In this document: piece by piece, positions 18,057 to 26,846 of the stretch
How the letters are laid out: every line of letters starts with the position of its first letter
Position numbering within the stretch: the stretch's first letter is position 1
NCBI RefSeq assembly: GCF_000019185.1
Contig: NC_010334.1
Location: 4,898,001-4,962,000 of the forward strand
From: Shewanella halifaxensis HAW-EB4
GTDB lineage: Bacteria > Pseudomonadota > Gammaproteobacteria > Enterobacterales > Shewanellaceae
Direction of reading: 5' to 3'
DNA length: 64,000 nt
Notes under the pieces: model-generated
Told to the model about the DNA's origin: nothing
Database searches by the model: none
The model's input: only the letters and a program-made list of their open reading frames with translations
Program-made: the position numbers and the translations under genes

Positions 18057-18653
18057 TTACTTGTTTGCCGCAACGTGCGTTGCAATCGCATCCATTAATG
18101 CTGGCGATAAACAGTCATAAGGTGGTAAGCCTAAGTCCTTCAGTGTTTGACGCACATCAGCCATCGCCTCAGGTGCTGTACCTGATTCTATGATTGACGA
18201 TACAAACGCGGCAAATTCAGGAGCAGACCAGCCTTGCTGCTTAGAGAGTTCGGTATGAACAAAGTCTAAGCCATAGAAAGGGTGACCCGTGTTTTCGATA
18301 CGGCCATACATATGGGTGCCGCACTCTTTACATGCATGACGTTGTATCGCAGCGCTCTCATCGATGATCTGTAGCTTATCTGCATTAGCGGTTACACTAA
18401 CCTTATCTTTTGATACTACTGCAATTTGTGCAAATAGCGCACCTTCAGGCTTCCAGCATTTGCTACAACCACATACGTGATTATGGGCTGTTTGCGCTGC
18501 AATGGTGACTTCAATAGGGTTATTAGCGCATTGACATTGCAATGAACCGCCAGCAAAGCTTTCTGCCGTCGCAGGAAACCCGTTATCTACTTGTGGGTGA
18601 ATTAAAGTTTTAATAGTAATGACTCCTAAAATAGACCAAGGCTCAAATATCAA
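18057..18653 (-). CDS. gfa: Gfa, glutathione-dependent formaldehyde-activating enzyme (S-(hydroxymethyl)glutathione synthase)
   Basis: The protein has the Gfa zinc pattern: 'GGSLQCQCANNPIEV', 'HNHVCGCSKCWKPEGALFAQ' and 'RHACKECGTHMYGRI'. It helps form hydroxymethyl-glutathione from formaldehyde. The coordinates use a TTG start without a binding site. Family members start near 'IKTLIHPQVDNGF', i.e. residue 14 here, and the only good AGGAG (18627-18623) is 8 bases before an ATT codon at 18614-18612. So translation may begin at AUU. It follows the iron-type ADH by 47 bases in one operon. Confidence 0.88.
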   Translation of the reverse strand: MIFEPWSILGVITIKTLIHPQVDNGFPATAESFAGGSLQCQCANNPIEVTIAAQTAHNHVCGCSKCWKPEGALFAQIAVVSKDKVSVTANADKLQIIDESAAIQRHACKECGTHMYGRIENTGHPFYGLDFVHTELSKQQGWSAPEFAAFVSSIIESGTAPEAMADVRQTLKDLGLPPYDCLSPALMDAIATHVAANK

Positions 18654-18700
18654 ACACAGAAGTATTTCAGCCTTAGCCAGATGTTTTGTACCGATTGGTA

Positions 18701-19852
18701 TTACATCGCTTGATTGAAAATATTGATGATCTCTTCGGTGCTAGCTTTTCTTGGATTAGTTAAAGAGCAGGCATCGTTTAGGGCATTAATGGCCATAAAC
18801 TCTAACTTGTCTTGCTTAACCCCAAGATCGCTAAGCTTCTGCGCTGTGCCCACTGACTCAGATAAGGCTTCGATAGCAAGGATGCCCGCTTCTGCGGCTT
18901 CAGCAACATTCATACCTGTGCTATCAACGCCCATCGCCTTAGCGATATCGGCGAATCGTTCAGTGCTTAAAGCAGCATTGAAACGAGACACATGAGGTAG
19001 CAAAATGGCGTTACATAGACCATGGACTAAGTCATATACGCCACCTAGCTGGTGAGCCATTGAGTGCACGTAACCTAATGACGCATTAGAGAACGCCATA
19101 CCCGCTAGGAATTCACCGTATTGCATCGCATCACGGGCTTCTCGGTTTTCACCGTTATCGACTACGGCTTCTAAGTTACTTGAAATCAACTCAATCGCCT
19201 TAATTGCAGAAGCATCGGTGATCGGTGTCGCGGCAGTAGAAACATAAGCTTCGACAGCATGAGTCAGTGCATCCATACCCGTAGCAGCGGTTAAGAACTT
19301 AGGCATAGCAACCATTAGCTCTGAATCGTTCACTGCAATAATTGGGGTTAGGTTCTTATCAACCACTGGATACTTAGTCTCATCTTTCTCATTGGTCACA
19401 ATGGCAAAGATGGTCATCTCAGAAGCGGTACCCGCCGTAGTGTTAACCGTCACGAGAGGTAACTGCGGTTTAGTCGATAGATGCACACCCTTTGAGTAGT
19501 CACGAATATGACCACCATTTGTTGCGACTAAGGCGATACCTTTAGCGCAATCGTGGGAAGATCCACCGCCAAACGAAATGACCAAGTCACAATCTTCGGC
19601 GCTAAGTAGCTTAAGGCCTTGCTCGATATTATTTTCAGTTGGGTTAGGTTTAACGCCATCGAAAATGGCAAAGGCGATGTTATGTGCCGATAACTCTTCA
19701 GTAAGACGGTCAACCAACTTAATATCGACTAGCGCCTTATCGGTAACGATCAATGCCTTGTGAAAATTTCTAGCATTCAATTCCGAACCAAGTTGCTTGA
19801 TTGCATCTGGACCCATCATTGACATAGGAGGCATATAAAATGTTGTGCTCAT
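18701..19852 (-). CDS. iron-containing alcohol dehydrogenase
   Basis: A 383-residue group III ADH. It has the GGGSSHDCAKGIAL nucleotide-binding motif and the iron-site stretch 'DALTHAVEAYVS' and 'HSMAHQLGGVYDLVHGLCNAILLPH', which holds the three His ligands. It probably reduces or oxidises short-chain alcohols/aldehydes with NAD(H). AAGGAAA precedes the ATG. It leads the operon with gfa and is divergent from the LysR regulator, with a TTACC-N4-AGTAA dyad in the shared control region. In vivo substrate unproven; formaldehyde/methanol is suggested by the neighbours. Confidence 0.93.
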   Translation of the reverse strand: MSTTFYMPPMSMMGPDAIKQLGSELNARNFHKALIVTDKALVDIKLVDRLTEELSAHNIAFAIFDGVKPNPTENNIEQGLKLLSAEDCDLVISFGGGSSHDCAKGIALVATNGGHIRDYSKGVHLSTKPQLPLVTVNTTAGTASEMTIFAIVTNEKDETKYPVVDKNLTPIIAVNDSELMVAMPKFLTAATGMDALTHAVEAYVSTAATPITDASAIKAIELISSNLEAVVDNGENREARDAMQYGEFLAGMAFSNASLGYVHSMAHQLGGVYDLVHGLCNAILLPHVSRFNAALSTERFADIAKAMGVDSTGMNVAEAAEAGILAIEALSESVGTAQKLSDLGVKQDKLEFMAINALNDACSLTNPRKASTEEIINIFNQAM

Positions 19853-20018
19853 TTGTGTTTCCTTTACTAAATATAAATTGATAAAAACAGAAACTGATCA
19901 GCCTCGGACTAAAATTAATACTTGCAGAAGAGAGGCTGGGTGACCCTGATGTCACTCGATGGCAGCAATTATATTCCTCACATCAAATTTGATAATCCAA
20001 GGTTTTTACAAATAACTT

Positions 20019-20032
20019 TTACCTACAAGTAA
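20019..20032. promoter_or_regulatory. proposed LysR operator, site 3 (TTACC-TACA-AGTAA)
   Basis: A dyad with one mismatch in the arms, in the divergent space between the Fe-ADH and LysR starts, the usual position for an autoregulated LysR protein's own site. Confidence 0.6.
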
Positions 20033-20176
20033 TAATAAAACCCCGCTTAATAACGGCCATATAGGCTTCTTAGGTCAGATTCAAGATTTCTACAGCACTA
20101 AATTAAAAATTGCTTTTACCCTAATTTTGTTAATAATTAAGGCATATTTTCCTGTAATAATTTCTAGAGAGTAATA

Positions 20177-21052
20177 ATGTTTAATTGGGAAGGTGTCAGC
20201 GAGTTCGTGGCCGTAGCCGAGGCGGAAAGCTTTACTAAGGCATCACAACGATTAGGGATCTCAACCGCGCAGGTCAGCAGGCAGATCAGTGCCTTGGAAA
20301 CTCGACTCGCTTCTAAGCTGTTTCATCGCACCACTAGAAAGGTGTCTGTCACCGAAGTCGGCCGTATCTATTATCAGCACTGCCGACAGGTGCTCGATGG
20401 CCTCGAAGAAGCAGAGCGAGCAATTACTAACTTGCAAACAACGCCAAGAGGGCTGCTTAAGATCACCGCTCCGGTCACCTATGGCGAAAAGACCATTGCG
20501 CCCCTGATTAACGATTTTGTGGTTCAGTACCCAGAGCTTGAGGTCAAGCTCAACCTTAGCAATCAAAAGGTGGACTTAATTGACGAGGGTTACGATTTGG
20601 CAATTAGGCTTGGACATTTAGAGGATTCAAGCATGATGGCCAAGAAGTTAAGCAGCCGAACTCAATATGTTTGCGCCTCACCAAGTTATATCTCAACCTA
20701 TGGTATTCCACATTCATTGTCGGAGTTAGAACAGCATAACTGCTTGATGGGTACGATGGATTACTGGCGATTTCAAGAAAATGGTAAAACCAGAAATGTG
20801 CGCGTTAGAGGCACGCTGAGCTGCAACAGTGGCCATGCCTTGGTCGATGCTGCAATAAAAGGCATAGGTATAGTGCAGCTACCCGATTACTACGTCGATC
20901 CCTTTATAGAAGATGGTCAGCTGGTCACCTTGCTGGAGCAGAACCGCCAACCTGAAGAGGGTATTTGGGCACTCTATCCGCAGAATCGCCACCTTTCCCC
21001 TAAGGTACGTATGCTACTTGAACACTTAAGTAACGCCCTCAAACAGGCATAA
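20177..21052 (+). CDS. LysR-family transcriptional regulator of the formaldehyde genes (inferred)
   Basis: A 291-residue LysR protein: N-terminal winged helix 'FVAVAEAESFTKASQRLGISTAQVSRQISALETRLASKLFHRTTRKVSVTEVG', then the two-lobe effector domain ('LIDEGYDLAIRLG'). It is of the AaeR/DsdC-like short type common in proteobacteria. It is divergent from the Fe-ADH/gfa operon with a dyad in between, and three like dyads precede other genes nearby, so I infer that it controls this set. The inducer is unknown. Confidence 0.9.
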   Translation: MFNWEGVSEFVAVAEAESFTKASQRLGISTAQVSRQISALETRLASKLFHRTTRKVSVTEVGRIYYQHCRQVLDGLEEAERAITNLQTTPRGLLKITAPVTYGEKTIAPLINDFVVQYPELEVKLNLSNQKVDLIDEGYDLAIRLGHLEDSSMMAKKLSSRTQYVCASPSYISTYGIPHSLSELEQHNCLMGTMDYWRFQENGKTRNVRVRGTLSCNSGHALVDAAIKGIGIVQLPDYYVDPFIEDGQLVTLLEQNRQPEEGIWALYPQNRHLSPKVRMLLEHLSNALKQA

Positions 21053-21063
21053 CACCTCACCTT

Positions 21064-21097
21064 CTTTTGACCTATGCTCCAAGTTATAGGTCAAAAG
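21064..21097. terminator. 12-bp-stem hairpin after LysR
   Basis: CTTTTGACCTAT and ATAGGTCAAAAG pair perfectly around a 10-base loop, 11 bases after the LysR stop. No T-run follows on the plus strand, so its efficiency is uncertain. Confidence 0.5.
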
Positions 21098-21163
21098 CCC
21101 CCCTCAATAAATGACAAAAAACTATAATTTCAACAGCATAGCTGTGAGCTCACCTAAATATTA

Positions 21164-21177
21164 TTACCCTGTAGTAA
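21164..21177. promoter_or_regulatory. proposed LysR operator, site 4 (TTACC-CTGT-AGTAA)
   Basis: A dyad about 160 bases before the NDH-2-like start, followed by GTAA-T-TTACC (21180-21189), mirroring the two-element layout at adhC. Confidence 0.6.
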
Positions 21178-21335
21178 AAGTAATTTACCTTTTTAGCTAA
21201 TTGTTCCATAAGGAACGATAACTATAATGAGCGCCATCTAAAGCCCTGCACTCGGTCATACCCTTAGTATCCCCATTAAGTCCCAAGGCTATTGTCAAAT
21301 TACATCTGCATCTGTCGATGCTCAGAGGAATTATT

Positions 21336-22544
21336 ATGTCTCGTATTGTTATTGTTGGTGGCGGCGCAGCCGGGCTTGAAATCGCAAGTCTTCTAGGTCG
21401 TAGTGTGAATAGCCAAGATGAAGTGATCTTAGTAGAAGGTGAAACCCATCATTATTGGAAGCCACGTTTCCACGAAATTGCTGCCGGTACCTTCGACAGT
21501 GATCTCGATAGCCTATGCTATTTCAGCCACGGTGCTAAAAATGGCTACATGCATTACCAAGCGTGGATGACGGATATTAATCGTGCCACCAAGAAGCTTG
21601 CGGTTCGTAAACCAAACGGTGAAATGGACACTCTGGATTACGACTACTTAATTATCGCTATCGGCGCCATTAGTAATGACTTTGCCACCCAAGGTGCAAA
21701 AGAGCACTGCTTATTCTTAGATACCTCAGCACAAGCCCGCGATAGCTGGCACCAAATCAGCAGCTTGCTGCGCTCTGGTAAGGATTGCACTATCAATATC
21801 GTCGGTGCAGGCGCAACCGGTCTAGAACTCGCTGCTGAGCTTGCCAAAGTCAGTGCAGAACTTAGTGATAACCCTTATGCGGCATGGCTTAACATTAACC
21901 TGATTGAGGCGGCTGACAGAGTGTTGCCAAATGGTCCTGTGAAGATGTCAGAGCAAGCTTTATTAAGACTTGAAAAGTATAAAATCAACGTAATGCTTAA
22001 TACTCGCATTGCCAGTGTCGAAGCGGATCGCATGACCACCAGTGACGGCCAAGTACTCAATGCCGATGTGCAGTTTTGGGCGGCGGGTATTAAGGCCCCT
22101 GATTGGCTAAAAGAGATTGGCGGCCTGCAGAGCAACTCACTTAACCAACTGGTCGTGGAACAAACTCTGGCAACGACATTTGATTCATCTATTTTTGCAC
22201 TGGGTGATTGCGCCGCCATTCCGCAGGCAGATGGTAGCCAAGTGCCGCCAAAAGCCCAGGCCGCAAACCGTGCAGCAGTACATTTAGCTAAGAGCCTAGT
22301 GGCCCATTTAAGTGGCAAACCACTCAAGCCATTTGTCTACAACGACGGTGGCATGGTGGTCGCTATCGGGCATAATTTTGCCATTAGCACCATGATGAAC
22401 GATAGATTGATCTTAAAGGGCCGCCTAGTGCGCCGCCTCTACGATACGATTTTCCGTTTACACCAAAAAACCGTTAGCGGTTATCTAGCCATGTCACGTT
22501 TGATTATTTTTAAGCGACTCAAATGTTTGTTTAAACCCGCCTAA
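21336..22544 (+). CDS. NDH-2-like FAD-dependent NAD(P)H:quinone oxidoreductase
   Basis: The ATG at 21336 is preferred because AGAGGAA is 7 bases upstream and the product then starts at the FAD-binding 'SRIVIVGGGAAGLEIASLLG'. A second GxGxxG for NAD(P)H is 'INIVGAGATGLELAAELAK', and 'FALGDCAA' is the second FAD motif. C-terminal residues are basic and amphipathic as in membrane-associated NDH-2. It would pass NADH electrons to quinone, which could re-oxidise NADH from the alcohol dehydrogenases. It is placed in the same proposed regulon by a shared dyad. Confidence 0.9.
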   Translation: MSRIVIVGGGAAGLEIASLLGRSVNSQDEVILVEGETHHYWKPRFHEIAAGTFDSDLDSLCYFSHGAKNGYMHYQAWMTDINRATKKLAVRKPNGEMDTLDYDYLIIAIGAISNDFATQGAKEHCLFLDTSAQARDSWHQISSLLRSGKDCTINIVGAGATGLELAAELAKVSAELSDNPYAAWLNINLIEAADRVLPNGPVKMSEQALLRLEKYKINVMLNTRIASVEADRMTTSDGQVLNADVQFWAAGIKAPDWLKEIGGLQSNSLNQLVVEQTLATTFDSSIFALGDCAAIPQADGSQVPPKAQAANRAAVHLAKSLVAHLSGKPLKPFVYNDGGMVVAIGHNFAISTMMNDRLILKGRLVRRLYDTIFRLHQKTVSGYLAMSRLIIFKRLKCLFKPA

Positions 22545-22582
22545 CCCAAGTACTTAAGAATCATCAAACAAAAAGAGCTGCA

Positions 22583-22612
22583 AAGCAGGAGATTTCTAAC
22601 TCCTGCTTCTAA
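22583..22612 (+). terminator. hairpin terminator after the NDH-2-like gene
   Basis: AAGCAGGAG and CTCCTGCTT form a 9-bp stem around an eight-base loop; the downstream run is only TCTAAC, so termination strength is moderate. Confidence 0.65.
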
Positions 22613-23005
22613 CAACTTTATATGCATACCGTTACCTCATAAGTAACCGCGCTATTACTACAGTATTGCAAAAACAGTGTTTCACCTGTGAGACAGTATC
22701 CACCGCCAAAGAACTTCCCACAAACACCAACAATAAACCTGCAAGCGCACCACCAAAAAGCAACAAGCAAGCATTTATTTCATATACCGTCAGGGGCAAT
22801 CCTGAATAATAGATTAATTCTCACAAAATAATCGCTACTGGTACTGAATTTTTGTATTTAAATAAGTTTAAATGATTTCAAATAAGTTTAAATATAAAAA
22901 TCACCCCAATAATATTCACATTTACCTCACACTTTTTCTCAAAGACTTTTAAATATTCATCAGGTAACATCCGCCCCAAAATTGGGTCGCTAAGTTCTGT
23001 CTAAA
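22613..23005. other. AT-rich intergenic region before the sulfatase operon
   Basis: No credible ORF. It contains a GTTACCTCATAAGTAAC inverted repeat at 22631 and, from about 22840, a very AT-rich stretch with a partial direct repeat (AAATAAGTTTAAAT twice), probably the promoter region of the genes that follow. Confidence 0.5.
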
Positions 23006-24097
23006 ATGAGTATTGACGTATTTACCGTAATGGCTAAACCTGTAAGTGATAAGTGTAATTTAAAATGCTCTTATTGTTTTTACTTAGGAACGGCTGATCA
23101 ACTGAATCACCAGCCATCAAATTTAATGACGGATGAAGTGCTGCGTGATTTCACCAAGAAATACATCGAACAATCCAACACCCCTAGCGTCAACTTTGTG
23201 TGGCAAGGTGGCGAGCCAACGCTAGCTGGACTGGACTTCTTTCAAAAGGCGATAAAATTTCAACAAGAGTTCGCTGGCGAAAAAGAGATCAGTAACTCGC
23301 TGCAGACCAATGGCATAGCACTAAATCGACAGTGGATGAAATTCTTAAAAGAACATAATTTCCTCGTCGGGATCTCTATTGATGGCACGCAGACGGCCCA
23401 TGATAAATATCGTATTTCTATTAATGGCTCACCAACCTATGAGCGCGTAAAACAAGCTATCGCGCTGTTAAACGAATTTAAAATTGAATATAACGCGCTC
23501 TGTACCATTAATAGTAGCAATTGGAATAAAGGCAAAACGGTTTACAGTAACTTAAAACAAATGGGTGTTCGGTATATGCAGTTTATTCCGATTGTCGTAT
23601 TTGATAAAAAAAATAAAGTTGCACCTTTCACCTTGCCACAAAAAGGCTTTGGCACTTTCTTAGTTGATGTTTTTAATGAGTGGGCTAAACAAGACATTAA
23701 TTACACCTTCATAATGAACTTTGAGAGCATTCTCTCAAGTTACGTCAATAACCACCCTCTTATCTGTTTTCATAATAAACAGTGTGGCTCGCCTCTGGTT
23801 ATTGAGTCTAATGGTGAAGTTTACTCTTGCGATCATTTTGTCACCGACCAATTCCGTATCGGTAATATCGAAACACAGAATTTCACTGAGATGGCCCAGT
23901 CAGATAAACATCAAAAGTTTCAAGAGCTACGCAGTATCACTAAAGAATGCCAACGCTGTGAATACCTGTCTTTATGTAATGGCGGCTGCCCAAAGCATTC
24001 ACTGCCAGATGGGAGCAACTACCTATGCCCATCTTACAAATTACTCTTTAAGCACACTAAAGAGCCCGTAAAAATAATCATAAACAACCTACTGTAA
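23006..24097 (+). CDS. anaerobic sulfatase-maturating enzyme (radical SAM/SPASM)
   Basis: A 363-residue radical SAM protein. The SAM cluster motif CNLKCSYC lies at residues 17-24, and the SPASM cysteines include 'HNKQCG', 'VYSCDHFV' and 'CQRCEYLSLCNGGCPKH'. This layout fits anSME enzymes, which convert a sulfatase Cys or Ser into formylglycine using SAM. Its client is most likely the Cys-type sulfatase two genes downstream. The ATG has no strong binding site. Confidence 0.93.
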   Translation: MSIDVFTVMAKPVSDKCNLKCSYCFYLGTADQLNHQPSNLMTDEVLRDFTKKYIEQSNTPSVNFVWQGGEPTLAGLDFFQKAIKFQQEFAGEKEISNSLQTNGIALNRQWMKFLKEHNFLVGISIDGTQTAHDKYRISINGSPTYERVKQAIALLNEFKIEYNALCTINSSNWNKGKTVYSNLKQMGVRYMQFIPIVVFDKKNKVAPFTLPQKGFGTFLVDVFNEWAKQDINYTFIMNFESILSSYVNNHPLICFHNKQCGSPLVIESNGEVYSCDHFVTDQFRIGNIETQNFTEMAQSDKHQKFQELRSITKECQRCEYLSLCNGGCPKHSLPDGSNYLCPSYKLLFKHTKEPVKIIINNLL

Positions 24098-24115
24098 CCT
24101 AAGGTCAAAAACCAA

Positions 24116-24886
24116 ATGCGCAATAAAAATATTAAAAAGTTAGCACTTGCACTATCGCTATCTCTGGCAGGAACAGGCTCTGCCTTTGCTGATCAAGACA
24201 ATGGCTTTATCTTTGATTACGGTTCAATAAAAGTAGGTTATGCCAACTGGGACATGGGACTTGAAGATGTCGGCCGTGGCGATCTACTCAAGATATTCGC
24301 CGACTATGGTGCTATCCATAAAGGATACGAGTACTACGGATTTTTAGAGTACAACCGCTTCGATCACCCAGATGACACCCGTAACCAAGTATTCACTGCC
24401 AATACTCACATCCGCCTGTTTGACAGCAACTTTACCGCCTTTGGTAAGTTCTATGCTCAGTATGAGAACAACCCTAAATTCTCTGATGATGTCAGCACCA
24501 TTTTAGGTATGGGTTACCTAGGTTATTCATCAAAAGCTGGCTTCTTCAAGCCTTTTGTTGGTGCGCATATTATGTCCGGCGATGTTAAATCGACCTCTAC
24601 TGGCGAGTCTTCCAATGGCATGAACGGTGTCATGGTGGGTTGGGTCGGCGCTTATCATCTTAGCCCGCAATTTTCGCTTACCAACTGGAACGAATTTGAA
24701 ATCGCCCGTAACGATGCTTATGCAGAGCAACAGCACGGTGATTTCGGTATCAACGGTGGTCTGACGCTATCGTACAAACCTACCAAACATTTTGTCGCCG
24801 ATGTGACCTACCGCTACTTCTACAACAAGCTTGCAGTTGAAGGCTATGGCGACCAAATAATCTTTATGGCTGGCTACAAATTCTAA
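24116..24886 (+). CDS. Tsx/OmpK-like outer-membrane channel
   Basis: A 256-residue protein with signal peptide (ends AFA) and a C-terminal KF, as in outer-membrane barrels. Text such as 'FIFDYGSIKVGYANW', 'GYEYYGFLEYNRF' and 'HLSPQFSLTNWNEFEI' resembles the nucleoside-specific Tsx/OmpK channel family of 12-strand barrels. Lying between the maturase and the sulfatase with 18- and 12-base gaps, it could import the sulfated substrate. The family call is from pattern resemblance only. Confidence 0.7.
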   Translation: MRNKNIKKLALALSLSLAGTGSAFADQDNGFIFDYGSIKVGYANWDMGLEDVGRGDLLKIFADYGAIHKGYEYYGFLEYNRFDHPDDTRNQVFTANTHIRLFDSNFTAFGKFYAQYENNPKFSDDVSTILGMGYLGYSSKAGFFKPFVGAHIMSGDVKSTSTGESSNGMNGVMVGWVGAYHLSPQFSLTNWNEFEIARNDAYAEQQHGDFGINGGLTLSYKPTKHFVADVTYRYFYNKLAVEGYGDQIIFMAGYKF

Positions 24887-24898
24887 GGAAATATAACA

Positions 24899-26377
24899 AT
24901 GAAAAAAACACTACTCGCGAGTGCAATAGTACTTGCCTCTCTAAGCACCAATGTTTCGGCCGCTCAAACTACTGTCACTGACAAGCCAAACGTAGTTATT
25001 TTCTATGTCGATGACTTAGGCTATGGTGATTTGGCGACCTACGGTCACAACATTGTTAAGACACCAAACATCGACAAGTTGGCCGCTGAAGGCATCAAGT
25101 TTACTCAGTACTATTCACCAGCGCCACTGTGCTCGCCATCACGCGCAGGCATGCTAACCGGTCGTACCCCATACCGCACAGGCATCCGCTCATGGATCCC
25201 TGATGGACAGAACGTCCATATCGGTAAAGAGGAGATCACTCTAGCCCACATGCTGAAAGATGAAGGCTATGACACTGCTATCACTGGCAAGCTTCACCTT
25301 AACGGTGGCGCACATATGAAAGATCACCCGCAAGCGAGTGATTTAGGTTTCGAGCATAGCTTTATCATTCCTGGCGGCTGGGCTAAAAATGCCAAGACCG
25401 AAGCCAAAAATGCTGATGGTAGCTTGCGTCACGGTAAGATCCACGTTGATAACTTCTGGCGCAACGGTGTACCTGTAGGTGAAACGGATCAATTCAGCGC
25501 CGACTTAGTGGCCAATGAAGCTATCGGCTGGCTAGATGATCAAGGCGGCGATAAGCCTTTCTTCCTGTACGTGCCTTTCTCTGAGGTGCACACGCCTATA
25601 GCTTCACCACAGAAGTACTTGGATATGTACGGTGACTACCTGACCGACTTTGCTAAAGAAAATCCAGATTTGTTCCATTGGGATTGGGTTAATCAACCTT
25701 ACCGTGGTCAAGGCGAATACTTTGCCAACATCACCTATATGGATGCTCAGCTGGGCCGCGTTATCGACAAGCTAAAAGCCATGGGTGAGTATGACAATAC
25801 CATTATCTTGTTCTCATCAGACAATGGTCCGGTAACTCGTGAAGCGCGTAAGCCATATGAGCTGAACATGGCGGGTGAAACTGGCGGACTACGTGGTCGT
25901 AAAGACAACCTGTTCGAAGGTGGCATTCGCGTACCGATGATCATGAAATACCATGGTCACGTTAAAGCTGAAACCGACTCTGATGAGCCTATTTATGGTC
26001 TAGATATTGTGCCGACTCTATCTGAGCTCATTGGCTTCGATACCCCTAGCGACCGTACAATCGATGGTGTCTCATTTGTCAGCACATTCAACGGCCTGAG
26101 CGTTGAGCGTACAAAACCGATGATCTGGACCATTGATATGCCGTATCAAGATGATGCTATCAATGAATACGCTGTACGTATCGGTGATTTCAAACTGATT
26201 ATTGACCGTCAAGGTAACAACAAGTACCTGTTCAACATCGGCCAAGACAAATACGAAGTGTATAACCTACTCAACAAGCCTGAATACAAGGCCAAAGTTG
26301 AAGAGTTAACCACGGCGTACCAAGCTTACCGTAAGGATATCGAAAACGATAATATCCTTAACAAAGGTAAGAAGTAA
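24899..26377 (+). CDS. periplasmic Cys-type sulfatase
   Basis: A 492-residue type I sulfatase with signal peptide. The formylglycine site is C78 in LCSPSRAGMLTGR (C-x-PSR), i.e. the form matured by anSME, whose gene is two upstream. Metal and substrate residues include 'YVDDLGYGDL' (Asp pair) and 'SSDNGPVTREA' (DNG). It removes sulfate from an organic sulfate ester in the periplasm; the substrate is unknown, although the betaine-type importer that follows makes a choline- or betaine-linked sulfate ester conceivable. Confidence 0.93.
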   Translation: MKKTLLASAIVLASLSTNVSAAQTTVTDKPNVVIFYVDDLGYGDLATYGHNIVKTPNIDKLAAEGIKFTQYYSPAPLCSPSRAGMLTGRTPYRTGIRSWIPDGQNVHIGKEEITLAHMLKDEGYDTAITGKLHLNGGAHMKDHPQASDLGFEHSFIIPGGWAKNAKTEAKNADGSLRHGKIHVDNFWRNGVPVGETDQFSADLVANEAIGWLDDQGGDKPFFLYVPFSEVHTPIASPQKYLDMYGDYLTDFAKENPDLFHWDWVNQPYRGQGEYFANITYMDAQLGRVIDKLKAMGEYDNTIILFSSDNGPVTREARKPYELNMAGETGGLRGRKDNLFEGGIRVPMIMKYHGHVKAETDSDEPIYGLDIVPTLSELIGFDTPSDRTIDGVSFVSTFNGLSVERTKPMIWTIDMPYQDDAINEYAVRIGDFKLIIDRQGNNKYLFNIGQDKYEVYNLLNKPEYKAKVEELTTAYQAYRKDIENDNILNKGKK

Positions 26378-26429
26378 TTAAGCTGGTGTCATTTCAATAC
26401 GCCAACCCATAATTGAATGACACATGCTC

Positions 26430-26469
26430 AAACCACTAACCCAAGCTCGCTTTGAAACGTGGTTTTTTT
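26430..26469 (+). terminator. terminator after the sulfatase gene
   Basis: AAACCAC pairs with GTGGTTT across a 22-base loop and leads into a run of seven T. The loop is long, so the call is moderate. Confidence 0.55.
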
Positions 26470-26846
26470 ATTAGGTCTTCGTTCCAAATATCGTAACGTT
26501 GGCTAACCTCAACTGCGGTGCAAGAAAAGCAAGAGCATAAGAAAACTAATAGCACAAAACCCGTAAGTGAATGACTCCAAGCATAGAAAGTTAATTCGAA
26601 CTCTAACAATATTCAACCTGCATATTCACGGCTTGAGCCACAAACTAAGATTGCCGAACTGTTAACTAGAATGCAACTGTGTTAATTTTGATCGGCATCA
26701 GCCCTCACATTGCTCTAAAGTCATTCACCTGAGCGCGACAAGGCTGCTACCAGAAAGAATCACAGCACGGCCTCTAGTTTTAACTCTAACTATTTTCTAG
26801 CAAGGTTCGTGCGCAAAGGATACCTAACCTCGAGCACGGAGTTCTT
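26470..26846. other. intergenic region before the proXWV-like operon
   Basis: No convincing ORF in either strand. Presumably holds the promoter of the transporter; I see no clear -10/-35 pair that stands out from the AT-rich background. Confidence 0.45.

Noticed and set aside
21875..22327. 150-codon ORF antisense to the NDH-2-like gene
   Set aside because: Serine/alanine-rich shadow of a conserved flavoprotein gene.
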